In this document: positions 1 through 8,116 of the stretch, piece after piece
How positions within the stretch are numbered: the stretch's first letter is position 1
How the letters are laid out: every line of letters starts with the position of its first letter
NCBI GenBank assembly: GCA_964445985.1
Contig: CAYUMU010000021.1
Coordinates: 1 to 64,000, forward strand
Source of the DNA: CAYUMU01 sp964445985
GTDB taxonomy: Bacteria > Planctomycetota > Planctomycetia > Pirellulales > S012-138
Direction of reading: 5' to 3'
DNA length: 64,000 bases
The notes under the pieces: model-generated
Databases searched by the model: none
Seen by the model: the letters and a program-made list of their open reading frames with translations, nothing else
Told to the model about the DNA's origin: nothing
Translations under genes and position numbers: made by a program

Positions 1-238
1 GGGACGTTCGGGGGGGACTCCCTCGCTAACGCGTCGGGTTATGAATCCGCGGCGAGGCTCGCATTCCACGCGAAAGGGACGCGCCTGGAATCCGTTAGAG
101 TCAGTCATTTTCAATGTCCATCCTGTTCCCCGTCGACCCCAGTCAGGTGTCGTAGCCGCGTCGGCGGCTCGTTCCATCCGCCTATCATCTGACACGGGGT
201 GGGGGAGTTTTGGTGGGGATGGGTGGCGGAGGTTTCAC

Positions 239-1276
239 TTAGAGTTCCATGAGGGAGACTCGGCGGCCTTGTTCGGCGGAGCGGCGGACGGCCGCGGTGA
301 AGCGCATGTATTTTACGCCGTCGCTAAAACGGGTGTGGGTGACGGCGCGGCCGTCGCGGATGGCGGCGATGAAGTCTTCTTCGACCTGCCAACCGCCGGC
401 TTCTTCGGGCGGAATGGGCACGGTTTCGAGCCAGTTATCGGTGGGTTTGCCGCCGGTGATCTCGTCGGCGGCCAGATCGTAGCAGAGCGTGCCGTGGCTG
501 CCGTACGCTTCGATGTGCATGCCGCCGGCATGGTAGGCCACGCCGCTGACGTGATACACGCAGTTGGCCCCGGTTCGCTGCCGGGCGATGACCGACACGC
601 TATCGGGCACGTCGGCGTCTTGCAGTTGGCCGGTGGCCGGATCGACGCGGCGAGGATGGAAGCAACTGGTTTGGGCCAGCACGCTTTCGGCCATGCCGAA
701 CCAGCGTTGCACCGTTTCGTTGAGGATGCCGAGGGCGAGCACGTTCAGGCCGGAGAGATCGGAACGTTGCCGCCAGTGCAGGGGCGCCGTGGCGTCGGCG
801 GCCGAGGCACTGAGACCGCGGACATAGACCTCGCGGACCTGGCCCAAGTAGCCAGAGGCAATGAGCCGCCGCATGGTGCGGTCCCCTTTGAGGCCAAAGG
901 GCGAAGGCACCAGCATGGTCACCCGCGGCGAGTTTTGGGCGGCGGCCAGCATGGTGCAGGCCTCGCTGAAGTTCATGGCCATGCGGGCTTCGCAGAGCAC
1001 GTGCTTGCCGGCTTGGAGGGCGGCGAGCGTGGCGGCCGCGTGCAGGTAGGGCCAGGTGCCGATGCAGACGGCGTCGACGTCGCGGTCGTCGATCAGTTCT
1101 TGCCAGTGTTCGTAAGCGCGAGGGATGTTGAGCTCCGCGGCCACCTTGCGGCCGGAGGCCAGGGTGCGATTGGCGACGCCGAGCACCTCCACGCCGGCAA
1201 TGGCCCTAAAGCCGGGGATGTGCTTCTGGCGAGTGTTCTCGCCGGCGCCGATGATGCCGACTCGGATTTTTTGCAT
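239..1276 (-). CDS. Gfo/Idh/MocA family oxidoreductase
   Basis: This is a cytosolic NAD(P)-dependent oxidoreductase of the Gfo/Idh/MocA family, which usually acts on sugars or inositol; the substrate cannot be read from sequence. The N-terminal Rossmann motif (IRVGIIGAG, residues 4-12) is clear, followed by the usual C-terminal alpha/beta domain, and the total of about 345 aa is normal. The loop that usually carries the catalytic E-K-P reads CEARMA, so the Lys is replaced, which could mean altered chemistry. There is no signal peptide, unlike the Tat-exported paralogue at 30.9 kb. I chose the ATG at 1276 rather than 1285 because a GGAG sits 8 nt upstream of it. Family is certain, function is not. 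Confidence 0.9.
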   Translation of the reverse strand: MQKIRVGIIGAGENTRQKHIPGFRAIAGVEVLGVANRTLASGRKVAAELNIPRAYEHWQELIDDRDVDAVCIGTWPYLHAAATLAALQAGKHVLCEARMAMNFSEACTMLAAAQNSPRVTMLVPSPFGLKGDRTMRRLIASGYLGQVREVYVRGLSASAADATAPLHWRQRSDLSGLNVLALGILNETVQRWFGMAESVLAQTSCFHPRRVDPATGQLQDADVPDSVSVIARQRTGANCVYHVSGVAYHAGGMHIEAYGSHGTLCYDLAADEITGGKPTDNWLETVPIPPEEAGGWQVEEDFIAAIRDGRAVTHTRFSDGVKYMRFTAAVRRSAEQGRRVSLMEL

Positions 1277-1349
1277 GATGAGCACTCCACTTCAAAGGCA
1301 GTTTCTGTTCACGGCCCGTGGGGCGGTTGCCGCATTATAGGCCAAATGC

Positions 1350-2054
1350 TCAGGGCTGGCGCAGGGCCGTGGAGGAGATGTCTGCCCTAAAGGCCGCGGC
1401 GGGCACGCCCTGGCAGAGCTGCGCCAGTTCGTCGGGAAGTTCGAGTTGAGCTAGCTCGACGAAACGCGAATCGAGTTTGCGACCGAAGACTAAAAAGCGG
1501 CAACCGCGCTCGGCAAAGAGGCGGATGGCTTGCTCGCGCTGGTGTTCATCGCCGCGGTAATAGCGAAGATCGCCGAGCCGGGCGGCGGTGTCGGCGCCGA
1601 TGACGAAGATGGCGGCGGGGAAGAGTTGCGCTTTTTCGACGAAGGTGGCGGCGCGGGTGAACCATAGTTGGGCTGGTTCGCCGGCGAGGCTGGTTTGAAG
1701 ATTGCGCAGGCGGCGTTCCATTTCCACGGCGTTGAGCGGCGGCTTATCGACGTTGGTGATGGCCAGTTCGAAGTGGACTTCGCAGCCGAGCAGCTCGGCG
1801 GCCAGGCGCCGCATTTGTTGGTGGCCGGCGTGGAGGGGGTTGAAGGAGCCGGGCAGCAGGGCATGGTTGGCCGCGTGAACGGGCGGCTGGTGGATGATTT
1901 GCGCTGGATGGAAGGGGGAGGTTTGGCCGGGATTGAAGCTCAGGTGGTGGCGGACCGCTAGGGCGCGGCCGGCGAGGAGCTGCTGCCAGGCCGGGAAGTG
2001 TGTTGGCGGTAGAGAAGGCTCGTTGGCCTGATTGTTGGTTGGGCGAGGGCTCAT
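1350..2054 (-). CDS. Nucleotidylyltransferase, NadD/cytidylyltransferase-like
   Basis: This is a nucleotidyltransferase-superfamily protein of about 234 aa. After a proline-rich N-terminal stretch it carries the motif GSFNPLHAGH (the family HxGH adenylate-binding loop) and, near the C-terminus, the second signature ISSTALR (family ISSTxxR). These features fit NMN/nicotinate-mononucleotide adenylyltransferases and related enzymes, which join a nucleotide to a phosphorylated substrate with release of pyrophosphate. The N-terminal extension of about 80 residues before the HxGH loop is unusual for NadD, so it may be a lineage-specific relative rather than the housekeeping enzyme. I use the ATG at 2054; an earlier in-frame start at 2093 would overlap the broken HEAT-like gene upstream. 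Confidence 0.8.
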   Translation of the reverse strand: MSPRPTNNQANEPSLPPTHFPAWQQLLAGRALAVRHHLSFNPGQTSPFHPAQIIHQPPVHAANHALLPGSFNPLHAGHQQMRRLAAELLGCEVHFELAITNVDKPPLNAVEMERRLRNLQTSLAGEPAQLWFTRAATFVEKAQLFPAAIFVIGADTAARLGDLRYYRGDEHQREQAIRLFAERGCRFLVFGRKLDSRFVELAQLELPDELAQLCQGVPAAAFRADISSTALRQP

Positions 2055-2064
2055 GCGAAATTCA

Positions 2065-2534
2065 TTACAGCATCTGATCCATTCCAAGGTCAAACCGCGT
2101 CACGGATGTAAATGTCTCGATATCATCCACGGCGTCTCGCAGGCGGCCTCTAAATTGTTCGTGGGCAGCGAGAGATCTGAATGCTGAACCGATCTCTTGC
2201 GAGTTGCATACGCCGTCGATTCTGGCGGCATGAGCGACGGCCAATATTGCAGCATTCACGATAAGATCGTCGTTAGTAACTGATGAAAAACAACTTCGGC
2301 GTTTCAGCCGTGCTCGCATGGCCCCGCCAGTGAAGGAATTGTAGAAAACCGGAAGTTATTTTTCGTGCGTTCCTTATCGGCCAATCGTTGGAGTATGAGT
2401 TCATTAACCCGTCTTCTACTTTCGCCGTATAGAGCGGCGCTGATTAATGCCACGACGACATCTGCCACTTCTTTGGACGCCAGTAGCGACTCTGTTTCCG
2501 CCATTGTCATCGGACGAATTTCGCTATTGCACAT
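2065..2534 (-). pseudogene. Small HEAT-like gene interrupted by an 80-bp inverted-repeat element
   Basis: Two overlapping minus-strand frames (2304-2534 and 2065-2319) read as the two halves of one protein. The N-terminal half contains VVALISAALYGESRRR. The C-terminal half contains AVAHAARIDG and GRLRDAVDDIETF. Together these resemble, from memory, small bacterial HEAT-like proteins with 'GHLARIHG' and 'GRVEDALDDIE' segments, some of which sit beside toxins. Between them lies an 80-nt segment (2285-2364) bounded by imperfect 20-nt inverted repeats. Deleting it exactly joins codon ACA and restores a single frame of about 129 codons from the ATG at 2534. Because 80 is not a multiple of 3, the gene is frameshifted as it stands. 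It lies just upstream of the nucleotidylyltransferase on the same strand. Confidence 0.6.
2285..2364. mobile_element. 80-bp MITE/REP-like inverted-repeat element
   Basis: The left arm (2285-2304) and the reverse complement of the right arm (2345-2364) share the core GAAAAAyAACTTCsG and match at 16 of 20 positions. The 40-nt centre is GC-rich. No target duplication is obvious. The segment sits inside the HEAT-like gene, and its exact removal restores the frame. No second copy was found in this window, so the call of an inserted element rests on the arms and the frame restoration. Confidence 0.5.
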
Positions 2535-2630
2535 CAGGTTCGCCTACCAACCATCACATCACGAATTTCCTATAGATTCAGTAGCGGATGCCAGCCCCAT
2601 TTTTTATAGAGACGCTTATTTCCGCCGCTG

Positions 2631-2657
2631 CTGGATTCCCGCCTTCGCGGGAATGAC
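2631..2657 (+). repeat. 27-nt REP-like palindrome, copy 1
   Basis: A perfect 8-bp stem ATTCCCGC/GCGGGAAT with a CTTC loop is flanked by CTGG and GAC. The same 27-nt unit occurs in the opposite orientation at 22331-22357 with one base difference. It is a widespread bacterial intergenic palindrome type. Confidence 0.8.
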
Positions 2658-2708
2658 GGGATTGCGAGGGTATGACAATGCATGAATGCATTACTGAGTT
2701 TTTGATCG

Positions 2709-4244
2709 CTACGGCTGCGCCGTAAAGCACATTAGTTTAGTTCGGGTGCGGAAGAGGAGGCGGCCGGCGGAGATGGCTGGGGTGGCGAGGCAGCTGTCGC
2801 CCAGGTCGTTGACGGCGAGGACGTTGAGTTCGGGGCCGGCGTCCAGGACGACGACCTGGCCGTTTTCGCCGGCGACGTAGATTTTGCCGTCGCCGTAGAC
2901 GGGGGAGGCGAAGTATTCGCCGACGTTGTCGATGCGTTTTTGCGACCAGAGGGGTTCGCCGTCGGAGGTGCGGAAGCAACTGGAGATGCCGCCGCCTTTG
3001 ACGACGAACATGCGGTCGTCGACGACCAGCGGCGAGACGATATGGTCGGGGGCGCGGCTGTGGTGTTTCCAGACGAGGTGGGTATCGGTGACGTCGCCCT
3101 GGCCTCCGCCGCGAACGGCGAGGATGAACTGATCGGAAGGATCGGCGGTGTTCCAGCGGGCGCCGGCGAAGTTGCCGTCGGTGAGGAAGGCTTTATCGAT
3201 TTCTTCGCCTTCGAGCTGGCCGTCGCCGTTGACGTCGCCACGGTCGAACTTTTTGAAGAACGCGGCGGGGACTTCGCGATCGCCCACGAAGGCCTGGATT
3301 TCGGGCTTGGTAATCTTGCCATCGCTATTGCCGGTGGCGCCGCGATCGATGGAAGCCAGCCATTGATTGGCGATGCCGCCGCTTTGCAGCGAGATATAGA
3401 TAACGCCGTTTTGCACGACCGGCGTGGTCTTGATATTTCGCAGCAGCACGCGGGCGTGCCAGAGCTCTTTGCCGTTGGCCGGATTGTAGGCGACGAGCTT
3501 GCCGGTGCCGGCCACGACCAGTTCGGGGCCTTGTTTGGTTTGGCAGATGACGGGGTGCGAGTAGTTGACCGCCATGTCGTCGCGGTCCACTTTCCAGGCC
3601 AACTGGCCGGTGGCTTTATCGAAGGCGTAGATGGCCGGGGCGAGGTCGTCGTCTTGGCAGAAGATGACTTTGTCTTCAAACAGGATCGGCGACATGCCGG
3701 GACCCCATTTGAACACGAAGTACGGCTCGGGCAGGTCTTGCTTCCAAAGCAGCTTGCCGGTTTTGGCATCGCAGGCGAGCATGCCGATGGTGCTGAAATA
3801 GAAGTAGACGCGCTCGGCGTCGGCCGCGGCGGTGGTGGCTGCCTGGCTGTTGGTTTTGTGGATGTCGGGCAATTTGCCGGTGGCGAAGGGGGTTCGCCAC
3901 AGTTCCTGGCCCGACTTGAGATCGACGCAGAGCAGCGAGACTTCTTGGTCGCCGGTCATCTCGGAAACGAAGACGCGGCCGGCGGCAACGACCGGGGAAC
4001 CGATGCCATCGCCCAGGTTGACGGACCAGGCCAGGTTTTTCTCCGGCCCAAATTCGGCGGGCAGCGGTTCCTTGCCGGGGGCGATGCCGTTGCAGTTGGG
4101 GCCGCGGAATTGGACCCAATCGCCTTCGGCCGCGGATGCCGGACGGGGAAGCGCGGGCAGCAAACAGCCAAGCACGACCGCGGCTAACGATGTCCAGCGA
4201 AGAAACATGCTCGCCCCGCACTCGGTATCACGTCGGATTCGCAT
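2709..4244 (-). CDS. Secreted PQQ-like beta-propeller protein with EF-hand loops
   Basis: This protein of about 511 aa has a signal peptide (hydrophobic run AAVVLGCLLPALPRPASA) and then repeated PQQ/BamB-like blades (FRGPNCNG, LLCVDLKSGQELW, YAFDKATGQLAW, VVAYNP-type strands). Inserted in the propeller are two calcium-binding EF-hand-like loops, around GNSDGKITKPE and GDVNGDGQLEGEE, an arrangement common in planctomycete secreted proteins. It probably acts in the periplasm or at the cell surface; no catalytic activity is evident. The start is set at the ATG at 4244, where AGGGGAG lies 9 nt upstream; a start further upstream would precede the signal peptide with unrelated sequence. It diverges from the DUF1553 gene. 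Confidence 0.88.
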   Translation of the reverse strand: MRIRRDTECGASMFLRWTSLAAVVLGCLLPALPRPASAAEGDWVQFRGPNCNGIAPGKEPLPAEFGPEKNLAWSVNLGDGIGSPVVAAGRVFVSEMTGDQEVSLLCVDLKSGQELWRTPFATGKLPDIHKTNSQAATTAAADAERVYFYFSTIGMLACDAKTGKLLWKQDLPEPYFVFKWGPGMSPILFEDKVIFCQDDDLAPAIYAFDKATGQLAWKVDRDDMAVNYSHPVICQTKQGPELVVAGTGKLVAYNPANGKELWHARVLLRNIKTTPVVQNGVIYISLQSGGIANQWLASIDRGATGNSDGKITKPEIQAFVGDREVPAAFFKKFDRGDVNGDGQLEGEEIDKAFLTDGNFAGARWNTADPSDQFILAVRGGGQGDVTDTHLVWKHHSRAPDHIVSPLVVDDRMFVVKGGGISSCFRTSDGEPLWSQKRIDNVGEYFASPVYGDGKIYVAGENGQVVVLDAGPELNVLAVNDLGDSCLATPAISAGRLLFRTRTKLMCFTAQP

Positions 4245-4567
4245 CGGTTGTTGCTCCCCTGTTTCCTGTTTTTCTGGCTCAAAGCCAGCCAATTCTGGCG
4301 GCCAGCCCGCGAGGGCCAAGCCTGATTCTAAGCCGCGGCGACGACGGATGCGACCGGTGGAATTTAATGCCTACCCCGTGCGGCGGCGGCTCCCGAAGCC
4401 GACTCCCTTCATGCGCGGTTTGCCCTCGCGCTCGATCGTTCTCACTTACCGATGGAAAACACATTGTCCCCGTCCTCGGCAGCAGAGAAGATGTAAGGGG
4501 CAGGCTCAAGAGCTATTGGATGAACTGGCGAAACAAGCGAACCGCGCCGTCCTTCTCAGGTGATTTG

Positions 4568-7048
4568 ATGCACGTTACGGCCTTGCCAACCGACCACGCC
4601 CAGGGCCGCCGACTCGCCGTGGCGATTGCACTTTGGATTGCCGCGGGCGCCTTGGGCGCCGTCGCTGGTGTTTCTACCGCGTTTGCCCAGGGGGGCGCCG
4701 AGGCGGCTGGTGAGCCGGTGCACTTCAACAGCGATATTCGTCCGCTGCTGGCCAAGAGGTGTTTTTCTTGTCATGGGCCGGGCAAGGCGGAAGCCGGGTT
4801 GCGGTTGCACACCGCGGCGGGGGCGACGGCCGTGCTGGAGAGTGGCCTGGCGGCGATTGTGCCGGGCAAGCCTGGGGAGAGCGAGTTGCTGCGGCGGGTG
4901 GGTTCGCAGGACGAGTCGGAACGGATGCCGCCGGAAGGCAAGCCGCTGACCGCCGGCGAAATTGAGCAATTCAAGCGGTGGATTGCGGCGGGGGCCGCGT
5001 TTGAAAACCATTGGGCTTTTCAGCCGGTCAGCCCTCAAACGCCGCCTACCGTGGGCAACCAGGCTTGGGTTACCAGTCCGATAGATAACTTTATTTTGGC
5101 GAAGCTGGAAGCGGCTGGCTTGGCGCCCAATGGGCCGGCGGAAAAGGCCGCGCTGTTGCGGCGGGTGACGTTCAACCTGACGGGCTTGCCTCCCACGCCT
5201 GCCGAGACCGAGGCTTACATCAACGATGCTTCGCCCGATGCGCTGGCCACGGTGGTCGATCGCTTGCTGGCCTCGGATCGATACGGCGAACGGTGGGCAC
5301 GGCATTGGCTGGACCTGGTTCGCTTTGCCGAAACCAACAGCTTTGAGCGTGACGGACCCAAGCCGAATGCCTGGCGTTATCGCGACTATGTGATTCGTTC
5401 GTTCAACAGCGACAAACCTTACGACCAGTTCTTGCGCGAGCAGTTGGCCGGCGATGAACTGCCGGGGCACACGCCGGAAACCATCATTGCCACCGGCTAT
5501 TACCGCTTGGGCTTGTGGGATGATGAACCGGCCGACCGGCTGCAAGCCCGCTATGATGAGTTGGATGACATTGTGGGAACCACCGCGCAGGCCTTTTTGG
5601 GCCTGACGGTCAATTGTGCCCGGTGCCACGATCACAAGATCGATCCGATTCCGCAGGCCGATTACTACAAGCTGCTGGCCTTCTTTCAAGGGGTGCCATC
5701 TTACGGGCAGCGGCGGGACCAGCACTCGGCCAATCAGACCGATATCAGTCCGCCGGAGATTGCCCAACGGCATGACGAGTTGGAGGCCAAGAAGTCGCAG
5801 CTCGATGGGCAGTTGAGGGAGTTGGAGCAGAGCGGGATTTTGAAAATGCCGGGGCCTGACCAGCGGATTACCGAAGGTGGCGGCCGGCAAAAACTGCTCG
5901 ACGAGAAGCTGAAGGACTTTTTGGCCGACGAGGACTGGCAGCGCTATCAAGAGCTGAAGGTTCAGCGGCGCGAGTTGCAAGAAGTGAGACTGCCGCCGCG
6001 GGAAATGGCGCTGAGCGTGGCGATGTGCAATCCCAACCCGCCGCCGACGCATATTCTGTTTCGGGGGAGCCCTCACTCGCCGACGGAGCAGGTCGAGCCG
6101 GGCTTTCCGGCGATATTTTCGACGCCTGCCCCGGCGATTCCCTCGCCGCCGGCTGACGCGGCGACTTCGGGTCGCCGCACGGTGCTGGCGAATTGGATTG
6201 CCTCGCCGGAGAACATGCTGACAGCGCGGGTGATGGTGAATCGGGTTTGGCAGCATCATTTTGGCCGGGGGATCGTGGCTTCGCCCAACAACTTTGGCCT
6301 GCTGGGCGTGCCGCCGACGCATCCGGAGCTGCTCGATTGGCTAGCGGCCGAGTTCATCCGCGGGGGCTGGCGGGTGAAAACATTGCATAGGTTGATCGTG
6401 CTCTCCAGCACGTATCAAATGTCGTCGGCAGGGAACGAGGCGGCGTTGGCCGTGGATCCTCAGAATCAGTTGTTGTGGCGGTTCGACATGCGGCGGCTTT
6501 CGGCGGAAGAAGTGCGCGACGCCGTGCATGCCGCCAGCGGCCAATTGAACTTGAAGATGTTTGGGCCGAGCTTTTATGCCGATTTGGCGGCGGAAGTGCT
6601 GGCCGGTCAATCGCGGCCCGGCGAAGGCTGGGGACGTTCTCCGCCCGAGGAGCAATCGCGCCGCGCCATTTATGGATATGTGAAGCGTTCGCTGCTCGAT
6701 CCGCTGCTGGTGAGCTTTGACCTGCCTGACTCGGATAGCAGTTGCGAAGCCCGATTTGTGACCACGCAGCCGGCGCAGGCTTTGGCGCTGGTGAACGGGC
6801 AGTTCATCCACAAGCAAGCGGGCGCGTTTGCCGAGCGGCTGCGGCGCGAAGCGGGTAACGATCGTGGGAAGCAGGTGGCGTTGGCCTTGCGGTTGGCGCT
6901 TTCGCGGCCGGCCAGCGAGGCGGAAGTGGCTTATGGCGTGCGGTTGATGGATGACCTGCAAACGAAGCATGGGCTGAGCGGTGAGGAGGCGCTGCGGTAT
7001 TATGGGTTGTATGTTTTTAATCTGAATGAGTTTGCTTATTTGGATTAG
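4568..7048 (+). CDS. Planctomycete cytochrome C/DUF1549/DUF1553 (PSD1) protein
   Basis: This exported protein of 826 aa has the domain order typical of planctomycetes: a hydrophobic signal near residues 15-40, a PSC1 haem-binding segment with CFSCH (residues 65-69, DNA 4760-4774), a DUF1549 (PSCyt2) domain, a CARCHDH motif (second CxxCH), and a C-terminal DUF1553 (PSD1) domain. The family is paired genomically with DUF1501 proteins, and both have been proposed to act in sulfated-polysaccharide or other polymer breakdown; the reaction is unknown. Here the DUF1501 partner lies downstream at 8117 but is separated by two unrelated genes. I chose the ATG at 4568 (AGGTGA five bases upstream), which places the signal peptide at the N-terminus; upstream in-frame codons look non-coding. 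Confidence 0.93.
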   Translation: MHVTALPTDHAQGRRLAVAIALWIAAGALGAVAGVSTAFAQGGAEAAGEPVHFNSDIRPLLAKRCFSCHGPGKAEAGLRLHTAAGATAVLESGLAAIVPGKPGESELLRRVGSQDESERMPPEGKPLTAGEIEQFKRWIAAGAAFENHWAFQPVSPQTPPTVGNQAWVTSPIDNFILAKLEAAGLAPNGPAEKAALLRRVTFNLTGLPPTPAETEAYINDASPDALATVVDRLLASDRYGERWARHWLDLVRFAETNSFERDGPKPNAWRYRDYVIRSFNSDKPYDQFLREQLAGDELPGHTPETIIATGYYRLGLWDDEPADRLQARYDELDDIVGTTAQAFLGLTVNCARCHDHKIDPIPQADYYKLLAFFQGVPSYGQRRDQHSANQTDISPPEIAQRHDELEAKKSQLDGQLRELEQSGILKMPGPDQRITEGGGRQKLLDEKLKDFLADEDWQRYQELKVQRRELQEVRLPPREMALSVAMCNPNPPPTHILFRGSPHSPTEQVEPGFPAIFSTPAPAIPSPPADAATSGRRTVLANWIASPENMLTARVMVNRVWQHHFGRGIVASPNNFGLLGVPPTHPELLDWLAAEFIRGGWRVKTLHRLIVLSSTYQMSSAGNEAALAVDPQNQLLWRFDMRRLSAEEVRDAVHAASGQLNLKMFGPSFYADLAAEVLAGQSRPGEGWGRSPPEEQSRRAIYGYVKRSLLDPLLVSFDLPDSDSSCEARFVTTQPAQALALVNGQFIHKQAGAFAERLRREAGNDRGKQVALALRLALSRPASEAEVAYGVRLMDDLQTKHGLSGEEALRYYGLYVFNLNEFAYLD

Positions 7049-7122
7049 GATGGAAGCAGATGGTTCGGGCGTAATGAAGCGAACCGCTCCGGCCAATTTT
7101 TACTGAGTAGCGGGGCAGGCAA

Positions 7123-7491
7123 ATGAAGTTCCCATTTGATCAAACCCCTTACCCTCGCCACGTGCGAAGCTGTCCTGCACATATACGTTTACCCGATGGT
7201 GCATCTGTATATGTTCAAGACACGAACGACACGATTTACGTTGTTCCAGATGGCCCTCACTTACATGCGTTGGTTCTCGGAGGCGGATTGCCGGCGCACT
7301 ATGCTGGCGACCTGACCATTCGAAAAAAGGAGATTGTGGACCTCACGAATCTGTCGGGCACTTTTCAATTTGACGATGCAGATGGACTATTGGCGATTGC
7401 CGCCGAGTTAGTTCGATTGGGTTTCAGTCTGAGTCGTGGTGCGGTTCGTCTTTTTCCTGCCGATGGTTCGCGGCCTCGAATCCTTCGATGA
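7123..7491 (+). CDS. Hypothetical small protein upstream of cREC protein
   Basis: This 122-aa protein is not one I recognise. It has no signal peptide or membrane segment. Alternating hydrophobic strands (ASVYVQDTNDTIYVVPDG, LHALVLGGG) suggest a mostly beta fold followed by an amphipathic helix (GLLAIAAELVRLGF). A 31-nt gap separates it from the receiver-domain gene at 7523, so the two are probably co-transcribed. Codon use is less GC-skewed than in the flanking DUF1553/DUF1501 genes, which fits a later insertion between them. Confidence 0.65.
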   Translation: MKFPFDQTPYPRHVRSCPAHIRLPDGASVYVQDTNDTIYVVPDGPHLHALVLGGGLPAHYAGDLTIRKKEIVDLTNLSGTFQFDDADGLLAIAAELVRLGFSLSRGAVRLFPADGSRPRILR

Positions 7492-7522
7492 CTGCTCCGA
7501 TGTGAGTCGAAAGTAGTGTGAC

Positions 7523-7972
7523 ATGCCGATGAACATTTTTATACTGGAAGACGACGCACGCCGTCGCGATGCCATGCGTTCGCTGTTGGCCGATCGGTTC
7601 TTTTCCTATCCCCCTGTGTTCTGTGAAACATCAACCGATTTGATTCAAGAACTATCGGTTCGGCTGGATCAGGCACTGCTGATTTCGCTGGATCATGATC
7701 TCGATCCTTCGCAGGACGAAGACGGACGGCTGGCGGCGGACTGGCTTGCTTCGCAAGACCCGGCTTGCCCGGTTATTATCCACTCCAGCAACGGCGATGC
7801 CGCGCTGGGCATGCAGCAAGCATTAGCTGATGGCGGTTGGGTGACTTACCGATCTTTCCCTGGGAGCGACCTCGATTGGATTGCCGAAGACTGGTTGCCC
7901 ACGGTTCGCGAGGCCATCATGAAAGCAATTGACGCGGAACTTGCGAAACGCGATTCGGCGCCGAGGGCTTAG
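7523..7972 (+). CDS. Cyclic-phosphate processing receiver-domain (cREC) protein
   Basis: This stand-alone 149-aa protein has a receiver-like fold. The first strand is IFILEDDARRRDAM, with paired acidic residues as in response regulators, and the second core strand LLISLDHDLD carries the DHD signature of the cREC family. Cyclic-phosphate processing REC domains are known from computational work that links them to nucleic-acid end processing and conflict systems rather than to histidine kinases. No kinase or output domain is attached. The gene forms a probable pair with the hypothetical gene 31 nt upstream. Confidence 0.78.
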   Translation: MPMNIFILEDDARRRDAMRSLLADRFFSYPPVFCETSTDLIQELSVRLDQALLISLDHDLDPSQDEDGRLAADWLASQDPACPVIIHSSNGDAALGMQQALADGGWVTYRSFPGSDLDWIAEDWLPTVREAIMKAIDAELAKRDSAPRA

Positions 7973-8069
7973 GTCGAAGTAGGCGAGTCAATAGAGGTCG
8001 ATAAGGAATGACTTCTTGATTCATATAACACGATTCGGGCTGTTTCCCATAGTGGAATCTATACCGCCG

Positions 8070-8115
8070 CATCACCCCCACCCCGGCCCTCCCCCATCGA
8101 GGGGGAGGGAGAAAG
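8070..8115. repeat. GC-rich hairpin repeat upstream of the DUF1501 gene
   Basis: CCCTCCCCC and GGGGGAGGG form a 9-bp stem around a short ATCGA loop. The C-rich lead-in resembles the segment at about 18282-18320 upstream of tssB, so this is probably a dispersed intergenic element. Its right half also supplies a purine-rich run just before the GTG start at 8117. Confidence 0.55.
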
Positions 8116-8116
8116 T

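Noticed and set aside
41..1390. Long plus-strand open frame opposite the first oxidoreductase (also 2940-4187, 14271-15857, 19067-20653, 30942-32207, 37794-39329)
   Set aside because: These are antisense frames kept open by high GC at third codon positions; their translations are low-complexity and lack family motifs, and each lies opposite a clear gene.
4136..4567. Extension of the DUF1553 gene upstream of 4568
   Set aside because: It overlaps the start of the divergent PQQ gene and would put the signal peptide more than 140 residues inside the protein.
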